Assembly: GCA_001829005.1 (NCBI GenBank)
Contig: MIAG01000001.1
Location: forward strand, 959,007 to 1,023,006
Length of the DNA stretch: 64,000 nt
Direction of reading: 5' to 3'
Origin: Sphingobacteriia bacterium RIFOXYC2_FULL_35_18
Lineage (GTDB): Bacteria; Bacteroidota; Bacteroidia; Chitinophagales; Chitinophagaceae
Positions 27,799-35,929 of the stretch are shown in pieces. The translations under genes were made by a program, and so were the position numbers. The notes beneath the pieces were generated by a model that worked only from the letters and a program-made list of their open reading frames with translations, did no database searches and was not told the origin of the DNA. How positions within the stretch are numbered: the first letter of the stretch is position 1; each line of letters begins with the position of its first letter.

Positions 27799-28668
27799 TT
27801 AGTATAATTCAACTGACCAGGTTCTAGCTGTATTTTGTCCGGGAGTTAATAGTATCATTCCTTCTTTATCTCTTAGTTCTCCAGTTGCATTTACAGAATC
27901 GGCTATGCCACACCAAGGCTCAATGCATACAAATGGGGCATCTTTTGCACTCCAGATACCCATAAAAGGAAATTCAGACCAAGAGAATAAGAAACCATGT
28001 TTAGATTGGTCATTGCTAAGGCGGATAGAAGAAGATTCCAATTGCTTAAATACTAAGGCATCTCCATAAAATAATTCCTTGCTTAAATTAATTCTATTGT
28101 TACTATGGAAAAATGGAATTGGATTTTCATCAATCAATCCTTCTGCTGTAATAGGCCATTTTCCTGCAGATTCAAGATGACTGAATTCTAAATAATATTG
28201 GCTAAAATCGAATTCATCTTCTAAGGGAACTTTAAATGCAGGATGTGCACCTACCGAAAAATAAAGCGGCTTAACATCTATATTGGTCACTTGATAAGTG
28301 CAACTGAGTTTATTTTTATGTATCTCATATACTATCGAGAACCTAAATAGAAATGGATATTGAGCCAAAGTTTCTGCGTCTGCGTCTAAGGTTAAACTAA
28401 CACGGGTATTACTAGACTCTGTAAGCTTGAATTGTTTATCTCTTGCAAATCCATGTCTACTCAATTGATAGCTTTCTCCATTATGAGTAAATTGGTTGTT
28501 TTTTAAAGTGCCAACAATGGGGAATAATACCGGACTTTTCTTTCCCCAAAATGCGGGATCACCTTCCCATAAATACTCTAATTGAGTTTCTTTATTATAA
28601 ACGTTTTGAAGTTCAGCACCCTTCTCTGAAATGGCAATTTTGAGTTCGGTATTTTCTAAATAAATCAT
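27799..28668 (-). CDS. Aldose 1-epimerase-like protein
   Basis: A 289-residue protein from ATG 28668 (MIYLENTELKIAISEKGAEL). The longer frame overlapping pdxA is not real. Features of the galactose-mutarotase-like fold are present: WEGDPAFWGKKSPVLFPIVG, RHGFARD, YFSVGAHPAFKVP and an IEPWCGIADS segment. Members interconvert sugar anomers, including phosphorylated hexoses in the YeaD-like branch. It begins 4 bp after pdxA on the same strand, so the two are probably co-transcribed. The functional link between them is unclear. Confidence 0.83.
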   Translation of the reverse strand: MIYLENTELKIAISEKGAELQNVYNKETQLEYLWEGDPAFWGKKSPVLFPIVGTLKNNQFTHNGESYQLSRHGFARDKQFKLTESSNTRVSLTLDADAETLAQYPFLFRFSIVYEIHKNKLSCTYQVTNIDVKPLYFSVGAHPAFKVPLEDEFDFSQYYLEFSHLESAGKWPITAEGLIDENPIPFFHSNNRINLSKELFYGDALVFKQLESSSIRLSNDQSKHGFLFSWSEFPFMGIWSAKDAPFVCIEPWCGIADSVNATGELRDKEGMILLTPGQNTARTWSVELY

Positions 28669-28672
28669 GGTA

Positions 28673-29767
28673 TTATCCTTCGTTTTCTTCAATTCTTTCA
28701 TCAATGGCATTTGCCAGCATTCTTGCACTAATTTTACGCAGAGGGTTACGATTTCTGTCTGCATAGCCCATGCGTCTGTTAATAATATCGATGCACTCAA
28801 AAGTGGCAGCTAAAAAAGATGCATGGTCTGCTTTCCCTTTACCAGCAATATCAAAAGCGGTTCCGTGGTCAGGGCTGGTTCTTACAGCAGGAAGTCCTGC
28901 GGTATAATTGACTCCTTCACCAAAAGCCAATGATTTAAATGGAATTAATCCTTGATCATGGTACATCGCTAAAACGGCATCAAACTTTTCATGAGTGCCT
29001 CTTGCAAAAAAAGCATCTGCTGGATAGGGCCCAAAAATCAACATTTTATTTTTGGCTTCTTTTATAGCTGGTTTGATGATTTCAATTTCTTCTTTTCCAA
29101 TCAACCCTTCGTCTCCTGCATGAGGGTTTAATGCCAACACAGCAATTTTTGGCTTATCAATACCAAAATCTTTTTGGAGAGACTGGTGAATGATTTGCAA
29201 TTTGCTGATAATATTTTCTTTAGTGATATGCTTCGCTACTTCTTCAACAGTTACATGTTCTGTAACTAATCCTACTCGCATATTTTCTGCCACCATTAAC
29301 ATAACCACATCATTTACTCCGAAATAAGCCTTTAAATAAGGAGTATGTCCACTATACTGGAAGCTTTCTGATTGAATGTTTTTCTTATGTATAGGTGCGG
29401 TTACTAATCCATGAATATGGCCTTCTTTAAGTGCTTTGGTAGCTTCTTCTAAAGACTTTAATGCATATTGTCCACCCGTATTATTCAATTCACCTGGGGT
29501 AATCACCACTTCTTCTTCCCATACATTGAAAATATTTACCTGTTTTGGGTTGATGCGGGTAAAATTATTGATATTGGTACAATTGAAATTGGAATCTGGT
29601 ATAGCTTTTCTATAAAAATTCAAGCTTTTATTACTCGCAAACACAATGGGAGTGCAGAAATCGAGTATTCTTTGATCCATTAAAGTTTTTATAATTAATT
29701 CAAGCCCTATACCATTTAAATCTCCGCAGGTAAAGCCAATCACTGGTTTTTGCATTTCATTACTCAT
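28673..29767 (-). CDS. pdxA: 4-hydroxythreonine-4-phosphate dehydrogenase
   Basis: A 364-residue oxidoreductase of the DXP-dependent pyridoxal phosphate pathway, forming 3-amino-2-oxopropyl phosphate with NAD+. Typical segments are GFTCGDLNGIGLELI near the N-terminus, LVTAPIHKKNIQ, SGHTPYLKAYF, LNPHAGDEGLIGKEE, AMYHDQGLIPFKSLAF and SPDHGTAFDIAGKGKAD. The metal-binding histidines are in these last blocks. Length is somewhat longer than the E. coli enzyme (329). The start may be Met 1 or Met 5. It is divergent from rsmA with only 40 bp between. Confidence 0.94.
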   Translation of the reverse strand: MSNEMQKPVIGFTCGDLNGIGLELIIKTLMDQRILDFCTPIVFASNKSLNFYRKAIPDSNFNCTNINNFTRINPKQVNIFNVWEEEVVITPGELNNTGGQYALKSLEEATKALKEGHIHGLVTAPIHKKNIQSESFQYSGHTPYLKAYFGVNDVVMLMVAENMRVGLVTEHVTVEEVAKHITKENIISKLQIIHQSLQKDFGIDKPKIAVLALNPHAGDEGLIGKEEIEIIKPAIKEAKNKMLIFGPYPADAFFARGTHEKFDAVLAMYHDQGLIPFKSLAFGEGVNYTAGLPAVRTSPDHGTAFDIAGKGKADHASFLAATFECIDIINRRMGYADRNRNPLRKISARMLANAIDERIEENEG

Positions 29768-29794
29768 GAGCCATTTTTTAGGGTGCTAAAATAC

Positions 29795-29802
29795 TACTTT
29801 TG
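29795..29802 (+). promoter_or_regulatory. -7 element of the rsmA promoter
   Basis: TACTTTTG matches TAnnTTTG exactly and ends 5 bp before the rsmA ATG, implying a leaderless or nearly leaderless mRNA. No clear -33 TTG is found in the short divergent region. Confidence 0.48.
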
Positions 29803-29807
29803 CAGTC

Positions 29808-30563
29808 ATGCAATATACGCTCAAAAAGTCGCTGGGGCAGCATTTCCTCACCAATGAAGCCATCTGTAAGCAAATTGTTACTGCGCTGCAAGAAGACAGT
29901 ATACATCAAGTGCTTGAAGTAGGTCCAGGTGCTGGAGCGTTGACCAAGCATTTGTTAAAATTGCCCATCCAGCATTTTAAAGCGGTTGAATTAGACCGTG
30001 AAAAAGTAGCATACCTCAAATTGAATTATCCTTCTATAGCAGATATGATCATTGAAGGAAGTATTTTGGACATTCCTATTCCCTTTCAAGACCAGTTTAC
30101 TTTAGTAGGAAATTTCCCTTATAATATTTCTACGCAAATTGTTTTTCGGGTACTCGAATGGAAAGAGCAAATACCTGTGATGATTGGGATGTTTCAAAAA
30201 GAAGTAGCAGAAAGAATTGTTTCTAAGCCACATACCAAAGTGTATGGAATACTAAGTGTATTGGTGCAAGCATTTTATGATGTTGAGTATTTATTTGATG
30301 TGCCACCCGAAAGTTTCAATCCACCACCTAAAGTAATGAGTGGAGTTATTCGATTAAAAAGAAAAGCAGAACCAGTAGCTGTTAGGTCTGAAAAAGCATT
30401 TTTTACTTTAGTAAAAGCAGCATTTGGGCAACGAAGAAAAATGTTGCGTAATCCAATGAAACCATTTTTTGATGCTACAGTTTTGCAAGAAGAAATATTT
30501 ACAAAACGGGCTGAACAGCTTACGGTAGAAGAGTTTGCCGCCCTTACATTTAAAATGGGATAA
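29808..30563 (+). CDS. rsmA: 16S rRNA (adenine1518-N6/adenine1519-N6)-dimethyltransferase
   Basis: A 251-residue KsgA-type methyltransferase that dimethylates two adjacent adenines near the 3' end of 16S rRNA during small-subunit maturation. It begins [18 protein letters not shown], then the SAM-binding motif [16 protein letters not shown] and the catalytic NFPYNIS (family NLPYNIS). The C-terminus contains [11 protein letters not shown]. The hydroxyacid dehydrogenase gene follows 10 bp later. Confidence 0.95.
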   Translation: MQYTLKKSLGQHFLTNEAICKQIVTALQEDSIHQVLEVGPGAGALTKHLLKLPIQHFKAVELDREKVAYLKLNYPSIADMIIEGSILDIPIPFQDQFTLVGNFPYNISTQIVFRVLEWKEQIPVMIGMFQKEVAERIVSKPHTKVYGILSVLVQAFYDVEYLFDVPPESFNPPPKVMSGVIRLKRKAEPVAVRSEKAFFTLVKAAFGQRRKMLRNPMKPFFDATVLQEEIFTKRAEQLTVEEFAALTFKMG

Positions 30564-30573
30564 AGGAATTAAT

Positions 30574-31503
30574 ATGAAAGTACTTGTTACTGCAAAAGTT
30601 CATCCACATTTAATTGATACATTAAAAGCAAAACAGTTTTTTGTTATTTATCAACCTGCAATTACTTACGAGGAATTAAAATATTTAATTACAGATGCAG
30701 TAGGGTTGATTGTAACCACTCGATTAAAAATAGATCGCGAAATAATTGATGCAGCGCCCAATTTGAAATGGATTGGAAGGTTGGGTAGTGGGATGGAATT
30801 GATTGATGTTGCTTATGCAGAAAGCAAAGGGATTCAATGCGAAAGTAGTCCTGAGGGTAATCGAAACGCAGTAGCAGAGCATTCGCTGGGCTTATTGCTC
30901 AACTTAATGAATCGAATCAATAGTAGTTATGCGGAAATAAAAAAAGGACTTTGGTTACGAGATGAAAATCGAGCAGATGAACTGTCAGGTAGAACCGTTG
31001 GCATTATTGGCTATGGAAATACAGGGTCCGCTTTTGCTCGTTTGTTGCAACCCTTTAATGTAAGGGTGCTTGCAGTTGATAAATATAAAACCGGATTTGG
31101 CCAAGGATATGTAGAAGAATCAACTATTGAAGCAGTAGCGGCAGAAGCCGAAGTGATCAGCCTTCATCTTCCCCTAACCACTGAAACATTTCATTATGCA
31201 GGGGAATCCTTTTTTAATAGCCTACAGTGTCAACCTTATTTTATAACTACCTGTAGAGGTAAAGTAACCAATACAACCGCCCTAATTGCCGCATTAGAAA
31301 CAAAAAAAATAAGGGCTGCAGGTTTAGATGTACTAGAAAATGAACAACTGCGCAATTACAATGAATTAGAACAATCCGAATTGCTTAGCTTGATTGCTAT
31401 GCCCAATGTGGTAATTACTCCGCATATAGCTGGATATAGCCATGAAGCCTATTTAAAAATGGCTGAAGTGGTCTTGGAAAAACTCAATCTATCTGGTATT
31501 TAA
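30574..31503 (+). CDS. D-isomer-specific 2-hydroxyacid dehydrogenase (SerA-like)
   Basis: A 309-residue NAD-dependent dehydrogenase from ATG 30574 ([17 protein letters not shown]). The nucleotide-binding motif is [20 protein letters not shown], with an Asp at the end of the second strand (VLAVDKY) favouring NAD. Catalytic residues are visible as the Arg in [13 protein letters not shown], the Glu in LDVLENE, and the His in TPHIAGYS. It resembles phosphoglycerate dehydrogenase without the C-terminal regulatory domain, but substrates in this family vary. It is probably co-transcribed with rsmA. Its tail overlaps the GIN-protein gene by 4 bp. Confidence 0.85.
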   Translation: MKVLVTAKVHPHLIDTLKAKQFFVIYQPAITYEELKYLITDAVGLIVTTRLKIDREIIDAAPNLKWIGRLGSGMELIDVAYAESKGIQCESSPEGNRNAVAEHSLGLLLNLMNRINSSYAEIKKGLWLRDENRADELSGRTVGIIGYGNTGSAFARLLQPFNVRVLAVDKYKTGFGQGYVEESTIEAVAAEAEVISLHLPLTTETFHYAGESFFNSLQCQPYFITTCRGKVTNTTALIAALETKKIRAAGLDVLENEQLRNYNELEQSELLSLIAMPNVVITPHIAGYSHEAYLKMAEVVLEKLNLSGI

Positions 31504-32177
31504 AACTGAACTTTATTCAAAGCCTTCAACGTTTTTCCAGTGACAGTTAGTGATGCGGATGAATCAATACTTAGTAAGTGTTCTTTAAAGTGAAGATTAT
31601 CCATTTTTATAGTTGCATTATTTAAGGCGCTAATTTCTCCCTTATCGATGGTATCTGCTGCTGAAACGCTCAGTGTTGAATTGTCTTTTGCTTTTAATTT
31701 TATAGACTTGCTGTTGAGTTCTATTGCATTGATGCTAGCGTATTTATTGGATTCAAGGTATATACTGTCGGTTTTATAATTATATAACGTTACATTAGAA
31801 TTACTAGTAATTAATGACTTCAAGTTTTTACAATAAATACTAATCGCAGGAATACCTCCATCAAATGAAGAATCAGCCTTGAGGTATAGTGTATCATTTT
31901 TTACGAAATAATGAAAGCCTATCGGATTATAAAAATTAAATGCAATAGCACTTGTGTCTTTTCTTTCATAAATATTAATAAAGGGCTTGTAGGTATAGTC
32001 CACGTTTTTTAAACTGTTTAATTCTTTTATATGATGGAAAATGGGTAGCATTTCCTTTTGAATAACTGATTGAATTGCCCCTTTTTTATATTCCATACTC
32101 AATTTTATATTTACTGTAATTAAGCAGATACAAACAATTGTGAGGGTGATGATCAATAGAATATTACTTTTTTTCAT
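31500..32177 (-). CDS. Membrane-anchored GIN/DUF2807-like beta-helix protein
   Basis: A 225-residue protein with one N-terminal membrane helix (residues 6-25) and an extracytoplasmic region. The C-terminal half has short repeating strands ([59 protein letters not shown]) typical of the DUF2807/'head GIN' beta-helix. The function is unknown; proteins of this family often accompany regulator-ABC operons. It is the last gene of the ATPase-permease-GntR run and overlaps the GntR gene by 14 bp. Confidence 0.62.
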   Translation of the reverse strand: MKKSNILLIITLTIVCICLITVNIKLSMEYKKGAIQSVIQKEMLPIFHHIKELNSLKNVDYTYKPFINIYERKDTSAIAFNFYNPIGFHYFVKNDTLYLKADSSFDGGIPAISIYCKNLKSLITSNSNVTLYNYKTDSIYLESNKYASINAIELNSKSIKLKAKDNSTLSVSAADTIDKGEISALNNATIKMDNLHFKEHLLSIDSSASLTVTGKTLKALNKVQF

Positions 32178-32553
32178 TGCTATTTTTTATGTTGTTCTGC
32201 AGATATTGGTGATACAGTTTTTCTAACTCATTGATATTGACTGCTAGTATTTTCATATTCTTAAACAAGGTTGGTAATTCCTGCTCCATAAACTCTTTTC
32301 TTAAATAGGCTGTTACTTTTTCAATACTATAGGTATTCACAAAAAATCCCACGCCTCTTTTATTGGTTATTATATGTAAATCCTGTAAGTATTCATAGGT
32401 TCTCATAACCGTATTAGGATTCACTTCTAAATCAATTGCTAATTCTCTTACAGATGGAATTCTTTCTTCTTCTTTGAATGTTTTAGAAAGAATTTTTTCA
32501 CAAATCAGATCGGCAATTTGTATATATATGGCTTTATTTGAATGAAAATTCAT
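32164..32553 (-). CDS. GntR-family regulator, YtrA subfamily
   Basis: A 129-residue regulator. The winged helix-turn-helix is clear: KAIYIQIADLICEKIL, EERIPSVRELAIDLEVNPNTVMRTYEYLQ and ITNKRGVGFFV. A short C-terminal helical part replaces a ligand-binding domain, which defines the YtrA type. These repressors normally control the ABC operon in which they are encoded. An imperfect palindrome at 34240-34261, in front of the first gene of this operon, is a candidate operator. The gene lies 14 bp after the permease and overlaps the GIN gene. Confidence 0.87.
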   Translation of the reverse strand: MNFHSNKAIYIQIADLICEKILSKTFKEEERIPSVRELAIDLEVNPNTVMRTYEYLQDLHIITNKRGVGFFVNTYSIEKVTAYLRKEFMEQELPTLFKNMKILAVNINELEKLYHQYLQNNIKNSNEKK

Positions 32554-32567
32554 TGGCTCTTCTTAGT

Positions 32568-33395
32568 TTAAATCTGCTTCTCTTTAATTTTCAAGTAGCT
32601 CATTGTCCAGCAACTTAAGTATATAAATATTGGTAAAAACCATACTATTGTTGAGTACCAGAGTTTGGGTAATGTTACAATTCCTGTTGGCTGTTGAATG
32701 GAGCCAATTCTAAAAGTTTCTGTGAAATATTTTCCGTACGGCATAATCGGTTCAGGAATCATTAACCCTAAGATTTTATTGTTAAAAAATATCAATGTAA
32801 CAACCGTTAGAATAAATAGGATTACGGTTTTGACATAAGCATTATTGATAAAACTCAATGATCCTAAATGGGCTATGGAAGTAGTGATAAAGTACATGAC
32901 CAATATTTGTTTTATTAGGACTGTATCTGAATTAAATAGGTAGACTGCTTTATAGTAATGCTTCTCTTGTTCAATAATCCATTTTGGTATTGATACAAAT
33001 TCATTATAAATGGTACACATGAACCAGTCAATGCTAGTAAAGCTTATCAAAAACACGATAATGTATACGATTTGGGTTAAAATAAAACCTATCAATAGCT
33101 TTTCACCAGTAGTTGCAGGTAATAAAAGAAATTGAATGGTTTTTGGTTGCGATTTAAAAAAGCTATAGAAACTAGCAGAAAACAAAGTTCCTCCTAAAAA
33201 GAGTCCTATAGTGAAAAGCATTTTTCTATCCCCAGATGGAAACATACTATGTAAACCAGCAACAATTAATAATGCGTATATCAATAAGATGATGCCAAAG
33301 CCAGCTGTAAACATGAGCAGATAGCTTTTGCCATTTTCTTTTAAATTTTTTCTCAACAATAATAATACCCTACTAAAACTAAACTGGTTATTCAT
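32568..33395 (-). CDS. ABC transporter membrane subunit, GntR-linked
   Basis: A 275-residue integral membrane protein with about six helices. It begins with FSRVLLLLRKNLKENGKSYLLMFTAG, a cytoplasmic basic lead followed by helix 1. It is too divergent to place in a named family, but its position 5 bp after an ABC ATPase and before a YtrA-type regulator identifies it as the permease partner. The FKSQPKTIQFLLLPATTGEKLL segment after helix 2 is typical of ABC-2 permeases in Bacteroidota GntR operons. The substrate is unknown. Confidence 0.72.
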   Translation of the reverse strand: MNNQFSFSRVLLLLRKNLKENGKSYLLMFTAGFGIILLIYALLIVAGLHSMFPSGDRKMLFTIGLFLGGTLFSASFYSFFKSQPKTIQFLLLPATTGEKLLIGFILTQIVYIIVFLISFTSIDWFMCTIYNEFVSIPKWIIEQEKHYYKAVYLFNSDTVLIKQILVMYFITTSIAHLGSLSFINNAYVKTVILFILTVVTLIFFNNKILGLMIPEPIMPYGKYFTETFRIGSIQQPTGIVTLPKLWYSTIVWFLPIFIYLSCWTMSYLKIKEKQI

Positions 33396-33400
33396 AGCAA

Positions 33401-34234
33401 TTAATTGAAAAGTTGTTTTATACCATTTTTGTTGTTGATTCCTGCATTAAAGAACAGTTCTAGATCTAGTTTTGTAGCTTCATCTTCCAATGATCTTTCT
33501 TTTACAATTAAATGACCAGCCAAACTAGTTTCGTAGTATAGATATTGATCTGTTGTTGAAATATTTGGTGACAGCTTGAACACTAATTTTTCTGTTATTG
33601 ATTCTGTGTCTGTGTTTACAATTATTTCACCCTCGTCAACTAGTATAATTTTATCAATCAAACTATCTAAATCTTTCACTTGATGTGTACTGATGATGAT
33701 ACAAGTATCTTCATTTAAAACAGTTGCAATCAGTTTTCGAAGCATTCTTTTTGATGGTATATCCAAACCATTGGTAGGTTCATCCAAAATAATTAGTGAG
33801 GCATTGGATGCCATGCCCATTGCAATCCATACTTTCTTCTTTTGACCAAAACTCATAGTGTTTAGGTTGGTCATTGGTATATCGAACTCTTTCAAATAAT
33901 GCAAGAATTGGTCGTTGTTGAATTTTGGATAAAAGGGCATATGTTCAGCGCCAAAATCAAGTACATGAATACTGGGGGTATCAATTTCTTCGGGGATAAA
34001 AAATACCTCGTGCATAAACGAGGGGTCTCTTTTGGTCGGGTCTGCATCAAAAACGGATAATTTTCCTTGCTGTGGATATACTAATCCAGCCATGAGTTTT
34101 AATAAAGTAGATTTTCCGGCTCCATTTTTACCCAATAGCCCATAAACACTACCCGCTCTCAATTCCAGATTAATATTGGCGTAAAGTAGTTTTTGTTTGG
34201 AGTACCCAAAACTGACATTGTTAAATTGGATCAT
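33401..34234 (-). CDS. ABC transporter ATP-binding protein, GntR-linked (YtrB-like)
   Basis: A 277-residue ATPase from ATG 34234 (MIQFNNVSFGYSKQKLLY). A frame starting at 34261 would begin inside the operator and promoter region and is unlikely. Walker A is GKNGAGKSTLL, the signature is the variant MSFGQKKKV, Walker B is LIILDEPTNGLD and the H-loop is in IISTHQVKDLDSL. The closest known setting is the ytr-type ABC operons controlled by YtrA-like repressors, which in Bacillus respond to cell-wall-active antibiotics. That role here is inference. Confidence 0.88.
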   Translation of the reverse strand: MIQFNNVSFGYSKQKLLYANINLELRAGSVYGLLGKNGAGKSTLLKLMAGLVYPQQGKLSVFDADPTKRDPSFMHEVFFIPEEIDTPSIHVLDFGAEHMPFYPKFNNDQFLHYLKEFDIPMTNLNTMSFGQKKKVWIAMGMASNASLIILDEPTNGLDIPSKRMLRKLIATVLNEDTCIIISTHQVKDLDSLIDKIILVDEGEIIVNTDTESITEKLVFKLSPNISTTDQYLYYETSLAGHLIVKERSLEDEATKLDLELFFNAGINNKNGIKQLFN

Positions 34235-34239
34235 TCTTA

Positions 34240-34261
34240 GTGTATTAGTGTAATAGTACAC
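34240..34261. promoter_or_regulatory. Candidate operator for the GntR/YtrA-type repressor
   Basis: A 22-bp imperfect palindrome with outer arms GTGTA and TACAC, and 8 of 11 position pairs complementary. It lies immediately downstream of the -7 element and 5 bp upstream of the ATPase start codon, where a bound repressor would block transcription. YtrA-subfamily sites are typically palindromes with GT-rich outer arms. There is no experimental support. Confidence 0.45.
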
Positions 34262-34263
34262 AG

Positions 34264-34294
34264 TAAAAGTAGCGTATTCTAATTAATCACCAAA
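34264..34294 (-). promoter_or_regulatory. Promoter of the ABC-GntR operon
   Basis: Reading the minus strand: TTTG at 34294-34291, a 19-bp spacer and TACTTTTA at 34271-34264, one base off TAnnTTTG. The operator palindrome begins two bases downstream, so promoter and operator form one unit. It is back to back with the greA promoter. Confidence 0.5.
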
Positions 34295-34311
34295 TTTTTT
34301 ATAAATCCCAT

Positions 34312-34346
34312 TTTGAACAATGGAATGATTAATCCCCCTATCTTTG
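34312..34346 (+). promoter_or_regulatory. Promoter of greA
   Basis: TTTG at 34312-34315, a 23-bp spacer and TATCTTTG at 34339-34346, an exact -7 element. Transcription should begin near 34352-34354, directly at the base of the hairpin at 34355-34380 and about 60 nt before the greA ATG. Confidence 0.55.
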
Positions 34347-34354
34347 TATTTATG

Positions 34355-34391
34355 CAACGCCGCAGTCAAATGTGGCGTTGTATTTTTTTTT
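34355..34391 (+). terminator. Terminator-like hairpin in the greA leader
   Basis: CAACGCCGCA (34355-34364) pairs with TGTGGCGTTG (34371-34380) to form a 10-bp stem with one G-U pair and a 6-nt loop, followed by TA and a run of ten Ts. It has the form of an intrinsic terminator, but lies between the greA promoter and the greA ATG in a divergent intergenic region, with no upstream plus-strand gene to terminate. Confidence 0.7.
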
Positions 34392-34412
34392 ACCAATCTT
34401 AAAGCCGGTACT

Positions 34413-34889
34413 ATGAGTGAAACCAACATGTATGTTACGAAAGAGACTTTCGATAAGATGCGCGAGGAATTGCAGAAAATGAAATCTGTTGACCGTCCTG
34501 CCGCTTCTAAAGCTATTGCTGAAGCTAGAGAGAAAGGTGATTTAAAAGAAAACGCTGAGTATGATGCCGCAAAAGAGGCGCAGGGAATGCTAGAGGCAAA
34601 AATCAAACAGTTGGAAGGCGCTATTGCGAACGCTAAAATTGTAGACACGAGTACCATCGATACAAGTAAAGTAACTATTTTAACCAAAGTGACCATAACC
34701 AATATGGCCACTAAAAAAACGGTTACTTATCAAATCGTTGGTGAGAAAGAAGCAGATTTAAAGTTGGGTAAAATTTCAGCGTCATCACCAATTGGTAAGG
34801 GCTTGTTGGGTAAAGTGAGAGGCGAAGTAGCTGAAGTGCAAGCACCCAATGGCATCATCAAATTCAGGGTGGAAGAAATCACCGTTTAA
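34413..34889 (+). CDS. greA: Transcription elongation factor GreA
   Basis: A 158-residue factor that stimulates RNA cleavage by backtracked RNA polymerase. The start is ATG 34413 (MSETNMYVTKETFDKMREEL); a longer frame from 34344 would read through the leader hairpin. The N-terminal coiled-coil carries RPAASKAIAEAREKGDLKEN with the acidic tip EKGDLKENAEYDAAKEAQ. The C-terminal FKBP-like domain has SPIGKGLLGKVRGE. The HIT-family gene follows 9 bp later. Expression may be tuned by the terminator-like hairpin in its leader. Confidence 0.95.
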   Translation: MSETNMYVTKETFDKMREELQKMKSVDRPAASKAIAEAREKGDLKENAEYDAAKEAQGMLEAKIKQLEGAIANAKIVDTSTIDTSKVTILTKVTITNMATKKTVTYQIVGEKEADLKLGKISASSPIGKGLLGKVRGEVAEVQAPNGIIKFRVEEITV

Positions 34890-34898
34890 TCATTTTCC

Positions 34899-35291
34899 AT
34901 GACTATTTTCTCAAAAATCATTGCTGGAGAAATACCTTGTTATAAGATTGCAGAGAACGAGCAGTTCTTTGCATTCTTAGACATTTTTCCTTTGGTAAAA
35001 GGTCATGTGTTAGTGATACCAAAAGTTGAAGTTGATCATTTTTTTGATTTGTCTCCTGAAATATTATCGGGTATGTTGGTTTTTGCACAACCCATTGCCA
35101 AAGCCATTGAAAAAGTATTCCCCTGTAATCGTTGCGGTATTAGTGTGGTGGGATTAGAAGTGCCGCATGCTCATATGCACCTTATTCCAATCAACAGCGC
35201 TGATGATTTGAATTTTACACGTGCAAAACTGCAATTATCAAAAGAAGAACTTAGTCAAGTTCAGGAAGCTATAGTTGAGCAATTAAGTTAA
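34899..35291 (+). CDS. HIT-family nucleotide-binding protein
   Basis: A 130-residue histidine-triad hydrolase or transferase. The triad is HAHMH (H90, H92, H94), preceded by the FAFLDIFPLVKGHVLVIPK block. HIT proteins of this HinT-like type cleave phosphoramidate or nucleotidyl bonds; the physiological substrate is often unknown. It is the second gene after greA and ends 12 bp from the convergent ruvC gene. Confidence 0.92.
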   Translation: MTIFSKIIAGEIPCYKIAENEQFFAFLDIFPLVKGHVLVIPKVEVDHFFDLSPEILSGMLVFAQPIAKAIEKVFPCNRCGISVVGLEVPHAHMHLIPINSADDLNFTRAKLQLSKEELSQVQEAIVEQLS

Positions 35292-35303
35292 AAGACGCTG
35301 GGA

Positions 35304-35864
35304 TTATTTTCTAATTCTATCCTCATTCTTTGCAATAAAATCACCCCATCCTTTCAAGGCTTTGCCTTTAATAGCCAAAGGACTATTGCTTTGGTAAAAA
35401 TGACAAAGGGCTACAGCCAATGCATCTGTAGCATCAAAATAGACTGGTTTTTTTTCAATATTTAAAGTAAGCTGTAGCATTTTCCAAATCTGGTCTTTGT
35501 CTGCATTACCATTACCAGTGATGGATTGTTTTACTTTTTTAGGGGCATATTCAGTGACCGGAATTTGAGATTGCATGGAGGCTGCAATAGCCACTCCTTG
35601 TGCCCGACCAAGTTTAAGCATACTCTGTACATTCTTACCAAAAAAGGGTGCTTCAATGGCAAAACTATTGGGCTTGTATTGGTGAATTAGTCCAGTAATG
35701 GTTCTGTAAATAATTTCTAGCCTTGCATATATATCTTTTTCCTTGGTAAGCTTCAATGTGTCCATCATAATGAGTTCAGGCTTTCGTTTACGAATGCCCA
35801 ACAATGCATACCCCAATAATTGTGTACCAGGATCAATCCCTAAAATAACCGAATCGTATTTCAT
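35304..35864 (-). CDS. ruvC: Crossover junction endodeoxyribonuclease RuvC
   Basis: A 186-residue Holliday-junction resolvase. Catalytic acids are recognisable: Asp in LGIDPGTQLLGYAL (D11), Glu in FAIEAPFFGKN, and the Asp pair in DATDALAVALCH. The basic segment APKKVKQSITGNGNADKDQI is typical. It acts with the RuvAB branch-migration complex; ruvB is also in this window at 56854, but not adjacent, and ruvA is not seen. Confidence 0.93.
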   Translation of the reverse strand: MKYDSVILGIDPGTQLLGYALLGIRKRKPELIMMDTLKLTKEKDIYARLEIIYRTITGLIHQYKPNSFAIEAPFFGKNVQSMLKLGRAQGVAIAASMQSQIPVTEYAPKKVKQSITGNGNADKDQIWKMLQLTLNIEKKPVYFDATDALAVALCHFYQSNSPLAIKGKALKGWGDFIAKNEDRIRK

Positions 35865-35929
35865 TATTTAGTGAAAATAGGCATTATTAATAAATCAGTT
35901 ACAACCTTACCTTTACAAAAAAACAGGAC

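Noticed and set aside
28669..28800. Longer start for the epimerase-like gene inside pdxA
   Set aside because: The extension is antisense-free but lies entirely within pdxA in another frame; the epimerase family begins at MIYLENTELKI (28668), 4 bp after the pdxA stop.
34283..34711. Minus-strand open frame of 142 codons across greA
   Set aside because: It is fully antisense to the well-recognised greA gene and its leader, with no recognisable protein features.
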